Part shown: piece by piece, positions 26,222 through 35,607 of the stretch
Position numbering within the stretch: position 1 is the stretch's first letter
How the letters are laid out: the number at the start of each line of letters is the position of its first letter
Assembly: GCF_003048775.2 (NCBI RefSeq)
Contig: NZ_CP049272.1
Location: forward strand, 682,001 to 746,000
Direction of reading: 5' to 3'
Length of the DNA stretch: 64,000 nucleotides
Source: Campylobacter concisus
Lineage (GTDB): Bacteria > Campylobacterota > Campylobacteria > Campylobacterales > Campylobacteraceae
Position numbers and translations under genes: made by a program
Notes under the pieces: model-generated
Told to the model about the DNA's origin: nothing
The model's database searches: none
What the model saw: only the letters and a program-made list of their open reading frames with translations

Positions 26222-26809
26222 ATGAAAATTTCTCAAATCGCAAACTCATATAATAGTTCAAGCCTAAAAGAAAATGTAAAATCAGAAATTTCACTTCATA
26301 AAGATGAAAAGGATATCTCTAAAAAAGAGTCTGAAATTACAAATTTAACAGCCAAAGATATTTCAAATAGCTACTTTTTGCAGTATCAAAAAGAGATCGT
26401 TAAAAGCAGTAGTTCAAATTTATTAGCTCAAGGTGGCTTAAGCTTTAATGCGCCTAAAAATTTATCAGAAATTTTATCAGGCCTTGATCTTACAAATATC
26501 GGCTATAATGGTAAATCTTTAAACGAGCTAACTAGTGACGAGGCAAATGATCTTATTAGCGAGAATGGATTTTTTGGTATCGCAAATACGGCTGATAGGA
26601 TAGCTAGCTTTGTGCTAAATGGTGCAGGCGATGACGTGGAAAAACTAAAAGCTGGTAGAGAGGGTGTAGCAAAGGGTTTTGAGGATGCGAAGAAAATTTG
26701 GGGAGGTGAGCTTCCTGAAATTTCTCAAAAGACTATTGAAAAGACCCTTGAGACACTTGATAAAAAGATCGCCGAGCTTGGCGGCAACGTTTTAAATGTT
26801 TCAGCTTAA
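26222..26809 (+). CDS. Uncharacterised protein, probably co-expressed with flagella
   Basis: A 195-residue soluble protein with no signal peptide or membrane helix. The N-terminal third is Ser/Lys/Asn-rich and probably disordered; the C-terminal half is helical, with the stretches FFGIANTADRIASFVLNGAG and GREGVAKGFEDAKKIWG, then ELPEISQKT. I recall similar proteins in Campylobacterota annotated as DUF5610-like or 'hydrogenase-4 component G', a name with no basis in sequence. AAGGAG precedes the ATG. The strong sigma-28 promoter suggests it belongs to the late flagellar regulon, possibly as a secreted or motility-linked protein; that is inference. Confidence 0.7.
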   Translation: MKISQIANSYNSSSLKENVKSEISLHKDEKDISKKESEITNLTAKDISNSYFLQYQKEIVKSSSSNLLAQGGLSFNAPKNLSEILSGLDLTNIGYNGKSLNELTSDEANDLISENGFFGIANTADRIASFVLNGAGDDVEKLKAGREGVAKGFEDAKKIWGGELPEISQKTIEKTLETLDKKIAELGGNVLNVSA

Positions 26810-26810
26810 C

Positions 26811-26836
26811 TATCTTAGGTAGGCTCGCCTAAGATA
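26811..26836 (+). terminator. Hairpin after the flagellar-regulon candidate
   Basis: Perfect 9-bp stem TATCTTAGG/CCTAAGATA with loop TAGGCTCG, 1 base after the stop codon. AATTTG follows, so the T-run is weak. Confidence 0.65.
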
Positions 26837-26942
26837 AATTTGTATGATCGTGTATATAAATTTAAATACAAGCCTTTAATTTCCCACAAAATTTATTTAA
26901 TCTTAAAAGTTATACTTTGCCGTTTTACACTAAGGAGAAGAG

Positions 26943-27380
26943 ATGAAAGCTAAAATTTTACTTCCACTGGCAACTACTATCATGTTTTTGGGTTGCTCAT
27001 TTTTTGAGGACAACCCACCAGTGCGAAAACAGCCAAGACAGGTCATACAAAATACACCAGCAAAAAGCTCGATCAAAGGTTTTATAAAAGAGGTTACTTA
27101 TAAAGATTCAAAATACTGCTATGAAATAGTGGCGAGCGATACAAAAAACCATAAACTTAATAAAGCAAATTTTTGTGCAAATAGATACTATTATGATAAA
27201 GGCGACTTGGTCTATGCAACCTTTTATGCAGATAAACTTATAGATATGCTTCTTATAAAAGAGGGTGGCTCTAGTGGCTTATATAATGGTATAAAAAAGC
27301 CGCAAAATGAAGTGATTATTAAAAGAAAAAATGTAAAAACAAATATCGAAGTGCCAAAAGAGGAAAAAATTTCTTTTTAA
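26943..27380 (+). CDS. Uncharacterised lipoprotein
   Basis: A 145-residue protein with a lipoprotein signal (MKAKILLPLATTIMFLGC, lipidated Cys18). The mature part has a proline-rich linker, then a beta-rich core with three more cysteines (in YCYE, NFCAN) that could form a periplasmic disulfide, and a basic C-terminal tail. I recognise no family. ATG follows AAGGAGAAG, and a GC-rich terminator follows the gene, so it is a single transcription unit. Confidence 0.75.
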   Translation: MKAKILLPLATTIMFLGCSFFEDNPPVRKQPRQVIQNTPAKSSIKGFIKEVTYKDSKYCYEIVASDTKNHKLNKANFCANRYYYDKGDLVYATFYADKLIDMLLIKEGGSSGLYNGIKKPQNEVIIKRKNVKTNIEVPKEEKISF

Positions 27381-27442
27381 TTACCGTTGATTTACTGCTT
27401 GCTTATATAATTTCAACAGCAATCAAAACTAGAACTCCTTTT

Positions 27443-27475
27443 AAGGGGCAAAGCAACAGCCCCTTTTTCTTTTTA
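27443..27475 (+). terminator. Rho-independent terminator after the lipoprotein gene
   Basis: Seven-bp stem AAGGGGC/GCCCCTT, loop AAAGCAACA, then TTTCTTTTT. A textbook shape. Confidence 0.85.
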
Positions 27476-27587
27476 TTCCCTTTTCCAAAAATGCTGTTTT
27501 TGAGGTTAAAATTATCAAAAATATACTTTTTTGGTTAAAATCAGTAAACGATTGGTAACAAAAATTAAAAATTTTATGATTTTTTAA

Positions 27588-27616
27588 GCTTTAAATTAAA
27601 ATTTATAGATTATAAT
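27588..27616 (+). promoter_or_regulatory. Candidate promoter of the major outer membrane porin
   Basis: TATAAT at 27611-27616, 31 bases before the porin start codon, with an AT-rich upstream region and no clear -35. It is preceded by a terminator, so the porin must have its own promoter near here. Confidence 0.6.
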
Positions 27617-27646
27617 CGTTGTCACAAAACCTTAAAAGGAGAAAAA

Positions 27647-28876
27647 ATGAAACTAACAAAAATTAGTTTAGCCACTTTGGTTGCTTTAGGTGCGTTTTCA
27701 AGCGTAGCAAGTGCTACTCCACTTGAAGAAGCTATAAAAAATGTAGATCTTTCAGGATTTGCAAGATATAGATATACAAATACTCACAATAAAGATACAG
27801 AGCAAAGTGATGTTACAAAAAAAAGCGAAGCTAATCATCAATTTAGAATGGTTACAAACTTTAAAGCCGCTATTGATGATAATTTCTTTGGAGTTATTGG
27901 TTTAAGATATAACTCTGTTGATGGCTCAGGTGATAACGCTAAAACAAGACAAGCAGATGGTACAGATAAAACAGATACAACAAAGACATTTGATGTTCAT
28001 CAATTCTATCTTGGCTATAAAATTGGCGGTACAACTATCACAGCCGGTAAACAAGCCATTGGTTCATACTTTACTGATGATGCAGTTGGTACAGGTGTAA
28101 GAGTAGTAAATGAAGACATTGAAGGTCTTACGCTTACAGCTTTAGCATTTGATGCTATCTCTAGTGAATGGGCTGATGGTGATTTATACAAGAAGGCAAC
28201 AGGTTCTTTAGACAGTTATGATGTTGGTAATCTATATGCAGCTGGCATAGCTGGCTCATATGATCCAGTAAATTTCCAACTATGGTATGCTAGTTTAACA
28301 AACCTAGCTGACCTACTTGCTGCTGATGTTTCAGCAAATTTTGCTATTACTAATGATGTTTCTTTGGGTGCAAGACTTAACTATGTAAATAGCACAGTTG
28401 ATGCTAGTGCAAAAAGCAAACTAGGATATAACGATGGTAACTTCTATGCTGGAGAACTTTCAACTTCACTATTTGGTTTTGATTTAGCTGGTGGTTATAT
28501 CGGTTGGAAATCTAAAGATAAAGGTATATCAGCATTTTCATTTGAAGATCAAGGAAGCTTGATTGACGCAGGTGAAGATATATTTGACTGGACATATGCA
28601 GAAGGCAAAGGTAACTTCTTCTACGTAACAGGTGCTTATACATTTGATAAATTTACAGCTGGTTTAGACTATGTAAAAGGTACTCAAAAAACATCAGCTG
28701 GTGCTGGTAATCCAGATGCAAAAGATAAAGTTGAAGAATTTGTTCCAAGATTTGCTTATCAATACAGCAAAAAGTTGAAATTTAGTTCATTCTACTCTTT
28801 CCAAACACATAAATTAGATAATGATGAGAAAAAGAAAGAAGATAAATTCAGATTTGAAGCTAAATACTCATTCTAA
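27647..28876 (+). CDS. porA: Campylobacter major outer membrane porin (MOMP)
   Basis: A 409-residue outer-membrane beta-barrel. The signal peptide ends at VASATP, followed by the family's start (LEEAIKNVDLSGFARYRYTN) and a C-terminal strand ending KYSF with the terminal Phe that outer-membrane insertion needs. Length, alternating amphipathic strands and aspartate/lysine-rich loops fit the Campylobacter MOMP family, a trimeric general porin and the most abundant surface protein. AAAAGGAG precedes the ATG. It is flanked by terminators on both sides, so it is monocistronic. Confidence 0.92.
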   Translation: MKLTKISLATLVALGAFSSVASATPLEEAIKNVDLSGFARYRYTNTHNKDTEQSDVTKKSEANHQFRMVTNFKAAIDDNFFGVIGLRYNSVDGSGDNAKTRQADGTDKTDTTKTFDVHQFYLGYKIGGTTITAGKQAIGSYFTDDAVGTGVRVVNEDIEGLTLTALAFDAISSEWADGDLYKKATGSLDSYDVGNLYAAGIAGSYDPVNFQLWYASLTNLADLLAADVSANFAITNDVSLGARLNYVNSTVDASAKSKLGYNDGNFYAGELSTSLFGFDLAGGYIGWKSKDKGISAFSFEDQGSLIDAGEDIFDWTYAEGKGNFFYVTGAYTFDKFTAGLDYVKGTQKTSAGAGNPDAKDKVEEFVPRFAYQYSKKLKFSSFYSFQTHKLDNDEKKKEDKFRFEAKYSF

Positions 28877-28905
28877 TTCATAGCTCATTAATCAACTTAT
28901 GATAT

Positions 28906-28940
28906 AATCCCGGGTCGGAGTAATCTGATCCGGGATTTTT
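28906..28940 (+). terminator. Rho-independent terminator after the porin
   Basis: Eight-bp GC-rich stem AATCCCGG/CCGGGATT with a 16-base loop that can pair further (TC/GA), ending in TTTTT. Strong, as expected for a very highly expressed gene. Confidence 0.85.
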
Positions 28941-28969
28941 AAATTTAGAGCAAAATTTCAAGGAAAATT

Positions 28970-29527
28970 ATGAAAAGTATTAAAATTTCTTTTTTGGCGT
29001 GTTTTTTGGTGGCAAATGCCTTTGCAGCTTCACAAGTCTACTATATAGAAGCTCGTGGTGAGTTTGGTAAAGAACTTGCTGAAATGGCAAAAAAGCAGGC
29101 TAATGATAGAAATGAAAAAGTAAATGTCTATGTTGATGAAGATCCAAGACGTTATAAAGATAATAGAATTTTAAAATTAGGCGTTGATAGAAAGGGCAGA
29201 TATAGTGTTTCTTTGGGTAAGGAGCTTTATGAAAAGCAATGTGCTAGCTGTCATGGCGAGAATGCTGATAAAAGGCCATTTGGTTCAACGCCTCTAAAAA
29301 ATATAGATGCTAAGGATATTGAAGATAGCATCATCTCTTATAGAAGTGACTCAAGTTTCGGTGGAAGCGGTAAAAATGTAATGCAAAACCAAGCTAAAAT
29401 TCTTTCAAATAATGACCTTGGTGCGATTCTTGCCTATCTAAAAGGCAAAGATGCATTTGCTGAACAAGACGCAAATGAAAACAAACCAGTCTCTACTCAA
29501 ACAAAGCAAGGTAGTTATTTAAGATAA
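28970..29527 (+). CDS. Periplasmic c-type cytochrome (monoheme)
   Basis: A 185-residue protein with signal peptide (cleavage after VANAFA) and one heme-binding CASCH motif (Cys91-His95) followed by GENADKRPFG, the class I cytochrome c pattern. The sixth ligand is probably a methionine in NVMQNQ. About 70 residues before the heme motif form an extra N-terminal domain that I do not recognise. The neighbouring cytochrome c synthase gene begins 45 bases downstream, which suggests that they are co-transcribed. Likely a small electron carrier in the periplasm; its partner is unknown. Confidence 0.85.
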   Translation: MKSIKISFLACFLVANAFAASQVYYIEARGEFGKELAEMAKKQANDRNEKVNVYVDEDPRRYKDNRILKLGVDRKGRYSVSLGKELYEKQCASCHGENADKRPFGSTPLKNIDAKDIEDSIISYRSDSSFGGSGKNVMQNQAKILSNNDLGAILAYLKGKDAFAEQDANENKPVSTQTKQGSYLR

Positions 29528-29572
29528 TTTTCACTTTGATAGCTTTGTCATAATATAAATAAAAGGAAGCAG

Positions 29573-32500
29573 ATGTTAAATCCAAAATCATTATTTTTAA
29601 GTATGGGCTCAGCTATCGTTTTGATGATAATCTTTGCCATAGCTAGCGGAGCCGCTACGATAATAGAAAGTAAAACTAGTACAGAAGCTGCATGGTACTA
29701 TGTTTATGGTGCCAGCTGGTTTGCTATCATTCAACTACTGCTTGGTATAAATTTGACCTATAATATCTTTAGATATAACTTAATCGATCCAAAAAAACTC
29801 CCTTCGCTTACCTTTCACCTTGGTTTTATCGTTATCTTAATCGGTGCTGGTATAACAAGATATCTTGGCTTTGAGGCTGATATGCATATAAGAGAAAAAA
29901 CTCAGTCAAATATCGTTACGACAAAAATATCCTATTTAAATTTAACCGCATTAAACGATAATGGAGAAGAGATAAACGCTGCTTTGCCACTAGGAATTTC
30001 TGATGCAAAAAAAGGTTTTGATCTAAAGCTAAAAATAGCAGATAATGAAGCTAATTTAAAATTTAAAGAATTTGTGCCAAATGCAAGTTATAAGTTTGTG
30101 GATGATAAAAACGGGCAACCAGTAGTGGAATTTGTGGTTTCAAACGAGAGTGAAAGTGAAGAAATCTTCTTGTTAGAAGAAGAGGAAGCAAGAGTTGCAG
30201 ATATTAGTTTTATCTTTAATGCTAAGCCAGACGAAAGCAAAAAATATGTGCTTTTTAAATTAGTGGATGGAAATTTTACAGTTACTTCAAATACTGATCT
30301 TTCAAAATTTACAATGAGTGATAGCTCAAAAACTGAGTTAAAAGCTGGTAGCGTAAATGAATTTGGCATGGGTAGTCTTTATACTATTTCAAATATAAAT
30401 TTTGCTCCAAGATTAGTTTCAGCTCATGCCTCAAGGAAGCTAGTTAGCACAAAAGATAGCGAATTTAACGCCTTGATAGCTGAATTAAATTATAAAGGCG
30501 ATAGTAAAGAGATGCATATTTTTTATAACCTAACAGAGCCTTCACGCTTGGCTGCGGCTGGACAAAAATTTAACGCTTCATGGGGTGCACAGCAAGTTAA
30601 ACTTCCGTTTAGCTTATACTTAAAAGACTTTGAGCTTAAAAGATATCCTGGCTCAAATTCGCCTATGAGCTATTCAAGTGAAGTTATTGTAAAAGATGAT
30701 ACAAACATGTCTGGGCTTGACTATAAAATTTATATGAATCATGTGCTTGACTATGATGGGTATAGATTTTTCCAAAGTTCATACGATACAGATGAAAAAG
30801 GAACCATTCTCTCTGTCAATAAAGATCCAGGCAAGATACCAACTTATATCGGCTACTTTTTGCTTGGGCTTGGCTTTGTGTTAAATGTTGTAAATCCTGG
30901 TAGTCGTTTTAGAAAGCTAGCTAAGTTAATCGATAATGAATCAACAAAAGGCGGTAAAAAGATTGTTGCTATCATTGCCATTATGCTTTTAAGTTTAAAT
31001 TTTAGCTCATTAAAGGCTGAAGACTTTTTGCCTAATATCAGCAAAGAGCACACACAAAAGCTTGCTAGACTTATTGTGCAAAGCTCAGATGGTAGAATGA
31101 AGCCATTTGACACTCTTAGCAAAGAAATTTTAAATAAAATACATAGAAGCGAGAACATAAATAGCCTAAACTCGAATCAAGCGATGCTTTCAATAATGGT
31201 AACGCCTGATTTTTGGCGAAGTGAAAAAATTATCTCACTTGGACAAAGCAAGGAACTAAAAAAAGAGCTTGGCATAGATGAAAATGCGAAATATGCAAGT
31301 TTTAATGATTTTTTTAGAGCCACAAAAGATGGCGGAAGTGAATATAAACTCACAAAATTTGCCGAAATTGCTAATCGCAAGCACCCTGGATCGCGCAATA
31401 CGTTTGATAAAGACGTAATCAAGATCGATGAGAGATTGAATGTTTTTTATATGATATTTATTGGTGAAATTTTTAAAATTTTTCCAAAACAAGATGATCC
31501 ATCAAACTCTTGGTATTCGCCTGCTAGTGCAATGATGTACTTTCCGCCTAAGGAGGCCGATCTAGTCATCAATATGATGAGAGAGTATTTTGCAGCAGTT
31601 GATGCGGCAACAAAAGATAGTGATTGGAGTAAGGCTGATGCTGCACTTGATAAAATTTCAGCCTATCAGCAAAAGTACGGCTCTGCTGTAATGCCAAGTG
31701 AAGAAAAGATAAATATAGAAATTTTGTTTAACAAAATTCAAATTTTTGAACGATTGACGCCGGTTTATCTTTTGGCTGGCCTTGCACTTTTATTTTTTGT
31801 TTTTGTTAAAATGCTAGCTCCAAATATTCAGATAAATGGTATTGTAAGAGTTGTATATATTGTAAATTTACTAGCTTTTCTTGCTCATACTGTTGGACTT
31901 GGACTTCGTTGGTACATTGCTGAGCATGCGCCTTGGAGTAACGCTTATGAATCAATGGTCTATATCGCTTGGGCTTTAGGATTTTCTGGTATCGTCTTTG
32001 CAAAACGTAGCCCTATCGCTCTTGCTCTTACGTCTATATTGGCTGGTGTTACATTATTTGTTGCACACCTTAGCTGGATGGATCCGCAGATCACTACACT
32101 TGTGCCAGTGCTTCAAAGCTACTGGCTAACAATACATGTTTCTGTCATTACTGCAAGTTATGGATTTTTAGGGCTTTGCGCGTTACTTGGTGGCTTTACT
32201 CTATTACTTATCATTTTGCAAAATAAGAAAAAGCCAAATCCAGAAATTTCTCGCAATATCCTCGAAGCCACCCGCATAAATGAGATGGCTATGATACTAG
32301 GACTTAGTTTACTTACTCTTGGAAATTTCCTGGGCGGTGTTTGGGCGAACGAGAGTTGGGGTAGATATTGGGGCTGGGATAGCAAGGAGACTTGGGCATT
32401 AGTTTCGATACTTGTTTATGCCGCAGTTCTTCATATAAGATTTATTCCAAAGCTAAATAACCAGTATGCATTTGCAGTGGCTTCATTCTTTGCTTATTGG

Positions 32501-32668
32501 TCGATTATTATGACTTATTTTGGCGTAAATTTTTATTTAGCTGGTATGCACTCGTATGCAGCTGGCGATCCATTACCAGTGCCTGATTTTGTCTGGATTA
32601 GTATCGTGATAATGGTGCTTATGAGTATTTTGGCATTTACAAAGCGATCACTTTGTTCAAGGCTTTAG
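29573..32668 (+). CDS. ccsBA: Fused cytochrome c synthase CcsBA (System II)
   Basis: A 1031-residue membrane protein joining CcsB (ResB-like, about 1-460, with a large periplasmic domain) and CcsA (ResC-like, from about 690). The heme-handling WWD-like segment WGRYWGWDSKETWA is intact near residue 915, with histidines in flanking helices. It exports heme and attaches it to CXXCH motifs of apocytochromes. The fused form is typical of Campylobacter, Helicobacter and Wolinella. AAAAGGAAG precedes the ATG. It directly follows a c-type cytochrome gene. Confidence 0.95.
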   Translation: MLNPKSLFLSMGSAIVLMIIFAIASGAATIIESKTSTEAAWYYVYGASWFAIIQLLLGINLTYNIFRYNLIDPKKLPSLTFHLGFIVILIGAGITRYLGFEADMHIREKTQSNIVTTKISYLNLTALNDNGEEINAALPLGISDAKKGFDLKLKIADNEANLKFKEFVPNASYKFVDDKNGQPVVEFVVSNESESEEIFLLEEEEARVADISFIFNAKPDESKKYVLFKLVDGNFTVTSNTDLSKFTMSDSSKTELKAGSVNEFGMGSLYTISNINFAPRLVSAHASRKLVSTKDSEFNALIAELNYKGDSKEMHIFYNLTEPSRLAAAGQKFNASWGAQQVKLPFSLYLKDFELKRYPGSNSPMSYSSEVIVKDDTNMSGLDYKIYMNHVLDYDGYRFFQSSYDTDEKGTILSVNKDPGKIPTYIGYFLLGLGFVLNVVNPGSRFRKLAKLIDNESTKGGKKIVAIIAIMLLSLNFSSLKAEDFLPNISKEHTQKLARLIVQSSDGRMKPFDTLSKEILNKIHRSENINSLNSNQAMLSIMVTPDFWRSEKIISLGQSKELKKELGIDENAKYASFNDFFRATKDGGSEYKLTKFAEIANRKHPGSRNTFDKDVIKIDERLNVFYMIFIGEIFKIFPKQDDPSNSWYSPASAMMYFPPKEADLVINMMREYFAAVDAATKDSDWSKADAALDKISAYQQKYGSAVMPSEEKINIEILFNKIQIFERLTPVYLLAGLALLFFVFVKMLAPNIQINGIVRVVYIVNLLAFLAHTVGLGLRWYIAEHAPWSNAYESMVYIAWALGFSGIVFAKRSPIALALTSILAGVTLFVAHLSWMDPQITTLVPVLQSYWLTIHVSVITASYGFLGLCALLGGFTLLLIILQNKKKPNPEISRNILEATRINEMAMILGLSLLTLGNFLGGVWANESWGRYWGWDSKETWALVSILVYAAVLHIRFIPKLNNQYAFAVASFFAYWSIIMTYFGVNFYLAGMHSYAAGDPLPVPDFVWISIVIMVLMSILAFTKRSLCSRL

Positions 32669-33100
32669 ATGCTAATAAAAGGTCTAATAGTTTTCTTTAT
32701 TGTATTGCTATTAATTGCAATTTGTGTGTTAATCTATATACTTTTAAGAAATAGGGATTATAGCACCGAAACAAAGGAGCTTGTATTAGAAAAAGAAGAG
32801 ATAACGATCGAAAAGCTTGAAAAACTTGCGGGTGATAATAGTTTAAGCAAAAACGAGCTTTTCGAACTTATTCAAATCTTTGTAGGAAATTTTAGTATAC
32901 CAGCTAAAAATAACCAAGTCATGCCAAAAGAGGCAAACAACTATATAAATTTCATAATTTTGATCTGCTCTCATAAAAATTCTGATGCAAAGCTCATTAG
33001 TTTTTTAGACAAAGAGGCTAAAAAGAAAAATCCAAGCTACATTGTCGAAATAGAAGAGAGTGAAAAAATCGGCATAGAAAATCGCAAAAATCGTAGATAA
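32669..33100 (+). CDS. Hypothetical protein with N-terminal membrane anchor
   Basis: A 143-residue protein whose ATG directly follows the ccsBA stop, so it is translationally linked. One N-terminal membrane helix (LIVFFIVLLLIAICVLIYIL) is followed by a charged cytoplasmic or periplasmic domain rich in Lys and Glu. No family recognised. The coupling hints at a link with cytochrome assembly, but operon position alone is weak evidence. Confidence 0.7.
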   Translation: MLIKGLIVFFIVLLLIAICVLIYILLRNRDYSTETKELVLEKEEITIEKLEKLAGDNSLSKNELFELIQIFVGNFSIPAKNNQVMPKEANNYINFIILICSHKNSDAKLISFLDKEAKKKNPSYIVEIEESEKIGIENRKNRR

Positions 33101-33154
33101 ATTTATTCAAAAAAGTGTAGTTGAAATATCTTAAAATCAAGCTTGGGATAAAAA

Positions 33155-33655
33155 ATGAGTTCTTATGATATTGATTCTATGTATGTGATATTTCTTATTT
33201 TCTTTTCAATCGTATTGCCTATATTTTTGATAATCCCAGCAGGTAGGTATAATATAAAGGTTTATGCGAGTAAATTTGATCTAATCGGATTTCATCTAAT
33301 TTTTCCAATCATTATATTACCTACTTTGGTAAGTGCTTTTATTTTAGTTTGTAGCTTTTTAAATATTTCAGATTATGCTGGTTTAAGCTTTGTATTCTAT
33401 GCTTTTTTGATTCTAATGATGGCCTATATAATTTATGGTTTTTATGTTTGTATCAGATACAACTACGGCTTTTTTCATTGCATTGTAGCGCTTTTCTTAA
33501 GGTTTAATTATGTTACGCCACTTATTTATCTAATCTTTTTAGGCGGAAAAAACTACAAAGATGACAAAGAGATAACCTCTAAAAATATTAAGGACTTAAA
33601 AATTTTTGATCAGTTTAGATTTTCTATTTATAATTTAATTGCTATTAGAAGTTAA
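33155..33655 (+). CDS. Hypothetical integral membrane protein
   Basis: A 166-residue, very hydrophobic protein with four or five predicted membrane helices (for example YVIFLIFFSIVLPIFLIIPA and YAFLILMMAYIIYGFYV) and a charged C-terminal tail. No recognised family. GGGATAAAAA precedes the ATG, a weak ribosome-binding site. It is 54 bases after the previous gene and ends facing the penicillin-binding protein gene on the other strand. Confidence 0.6.
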   Translation: MSSYDIDSMYVIFLIFFSIVLPIFLIIPAGRYNIKVYASKFDLIGFHLIFPIIILPTLVSAFILVCSFLNISDYAGLSFVFYAFLILMMAYIIYGFYVCIRYNYGFFHCIVALFLRFNYVTPLIYLIFLGGKNYKDDKEITSKNIKDLKIFDQFRFSIYNLIAIRS

Positions 33656-33767
33656 AAGTATTTTAAGAGCATTAAAGGTTTTGCAATTAGAGAAAACGCC
33701 AAAAAGCAAGAGAAATTTTTACATTTATTTTTTGCTTGGTTTTTAGGTCTTTTTTGTTTTTAAAATT

Positions 33768-35600
33768 TTAGTCCAAAGCAGGCTTTTGTTTTGTCTTATC
33801 GTTTTTAAGCTTATCTTTTTTGGCTTCAAACTCAGCTATTACATTTGCATCAGGAAATAAATATCCATCCTCAATCATCAGATCAACTGCTTTTTTAAAC
33901 ATAGGCAACGCACTTTGAGCACCGAAATAGTAGTAAGGTCTTTTAGGATCCCTTGCTAAAACGCCTATTGTGTAGCTATTGCCTCTTGTGTCATTTACAA
34001 AGCCAAAAAATGAGCCATTGTAGGTATTGCTGTATCCACCACTACCTGAGGCAATGTGTGCAGTTCCAGTCTTGCCACCTATCTCAAGTCCTGGCGTAAA
34101 GGCTTTTAGTCCAGTACCTTTCTCAACCGTTTTTATTAAAATTCTCTTCATTATCTTTGCGGTCTCTTGTGATATAACTTGAGCTGGCTCGGACTTTGGC
34201 AAATCGTATCTTTTTCCATTTCTCTCTAAGTAGGCGACCATGTGAGGAGTAACTTCAATGCCTTTATTATTAAATGTATTATAGGCTTTTAAAAGTTGCA
34301 TAAATGTAGCTTGCAAGCCGTATCCGTAGCTCACAGTCGCCTTATATGTCGATGAGTTTAGCTTTGTAACTGTTGGCATCATACCTACTTGCTCGTAAGG
34401 TAGGTCTATGCCGGTCTTTCTTGAAAAGCCAAAATTTAAAAGTCCTTGATAAATTTGTGGCCCATTTAAACGCTCAACAAGCTGAATCATACCGATGTTT
34501 GAGCTATGTACGATTATATCCTCAGCGCTCATAAAAGGCTCTGGATGGGTATCTTTGATTATCCTTTTGCCAAGTTGGTATCGGCCATTATAGGTATTTA
34601 CAAGCTCAAATGGATTTACTTTCTTCTCTTGAAGTAAGATAGAAAATATAAATGGTTTAAAAACTGAGCCAACTTCATAAGCATATTCGCTAACGGTCGA
34701 ATTTAGAGCGCTATAATCTTGCTTTCTTATATTCGAAGGATCATACCTTGAGCTAGAAGCTAGGGCTAAAATTTCTCCATTTTTGCTATTCATTATGCAG
34801 ATGACTAACTCTTTTGCATCTAGAAATTCACGCTTTTCATCTAAAATTTGCTCTAGTTTAGTTTGAAATTTAAGCGGTATAGAAAGCACCGCATTGTAGC
34901 CATCTACTCTTGTTGCTAAATTTGAGTCGCTTGTTAAAATGATATTATTTCCAATATCACGAGGCCCTAAAATTTTTGCATTTTGTATAGGAGCTAAATA
35001 ATCTTCATAATATCTCTCAAGACCTTTTACACCTTTACTTTTTGTAAGTGCATCACTTTCAGTTTTGCTCACGTAGCCAATAGCTGGTGTGAGGGCGTCT
35101 TTTGACATAAATTTACGATTTTGTCCACTCTCCATTACTCTCATGCCCTGAAATGAAGCAAGTCCTGTTTTTGGATCAAGGTATGAAACCAAAATGCTCT
35201 TGCGATTTAGCTTTCTTGAGAGCTCTTGAAGGTAGGTAGCACCCTTTGCATCAATACTATATGAGAGTGTAACGATGCCTTTTGTACCATTTATGATCTT
35301 TCTTACTTTGTTTGGATCGTCGCCGCTGTAAAGCGAATATAGCTTGATAAACATCTCTTTTTTATTAGGATCAATATTTCTAGTATCAAGCATCACTTTG
35401 TAGAGTTTTTGGCTTGAAGAGATGCTAAAGCCATCTTTTGTGATTATATTGCCACGAATTGCTGTGTTTATATCGCTTGTTTGAAGCCTAGGAAGCTTTC
35501 GCTCGATACTTGCTCTATAAAATATGACAAGTACAAATATTGAAATTCCAAAAGTAATTAATAAAAAAAGTATGGTTATTTTTGATTTTCTGGAATTCAT
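33768..35600 (-). CDS. pbpB: Class B penicillin-binding protein (FtsI/PBP2 type transpeptidase)
   Basis: A 610-residue peptidoglycan transpeptidase with one N-terminal membrane helix (ITILFLLITFGISIFVLVIFY), a dimerisation domain and a transpeptidase domain with the serine motif SVFK, SSN and KTGT. These enzymes cross-link peptides of the wall, FtsI at the division septum. The frame opens at a GTG at 35642, but the ATG at 35600, just after the fliE stop, gives a normal short cytoplasmic tail. It is the last gene after flgB-flgC-fliE, the same order I remember from C. jejuni, so a flagellar promoter reaches it. Confidence 0.92.
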   Translation of the reverse strand: MNSRKSKITILFLLITFGISIFVLVIFYRASIERKLPRLQTSDINTAIRGNIITKDGFSISSSQKLYKVMLDTRNIDPNKKEMFIKLYSLYSGDDPNKVRKIINGTKGIVTLSYSIDAKGATYLQELSRKLNRKSILVSYLDPKTGLASFQGMRVMESGQNRKFMSKDALTPAIGYVSKTESDALTKSKGVKGLERYYEDYLAPIQNAKILGPRDIGNNIILTSDSNLATRVDGYNAVLSIPLKFQTKLEQILDEKREFLDAKELVICIMNSKNGEILALASSSRYDPSNIRKQDYSALNSTVSEYAYEVGSVFKPFIFSILLQEKKVNPFELVNTYNGRYQLGKRIIKDTHPEPFMSAEDIIVHSSNIGMIQLVERLNGPQIYQGLLNFGFSRKTGIDLPYEQVGMMPTVTKLNSSTYKATVSYGYGLQATFMQLLKAYNTFNNKGIEVTPHMVAYLERNGKRYDLPKSEPAQVISQETAKIMKRILIKTVEKGTGLKAFTPGLEIGGKTGTAHIASGSGGYSNTYNGSFFGFVNDTRGNSYTIGVLARDPKRPYYYFGAQSALPMFKKAVDLMIEDGYLFPDANVIAEFEAKKDKLKNDKTKQKPALD

Positions 35601-35607
35601 TAATGAC

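Noticed and set aside
33656-33767. Terminator between the unknown membrane protein and pbpB
   Set aside because: Arms such as AAGCAA/TTGCTT are short with a long loop; I see no convincing stem despite T-rich sequence.
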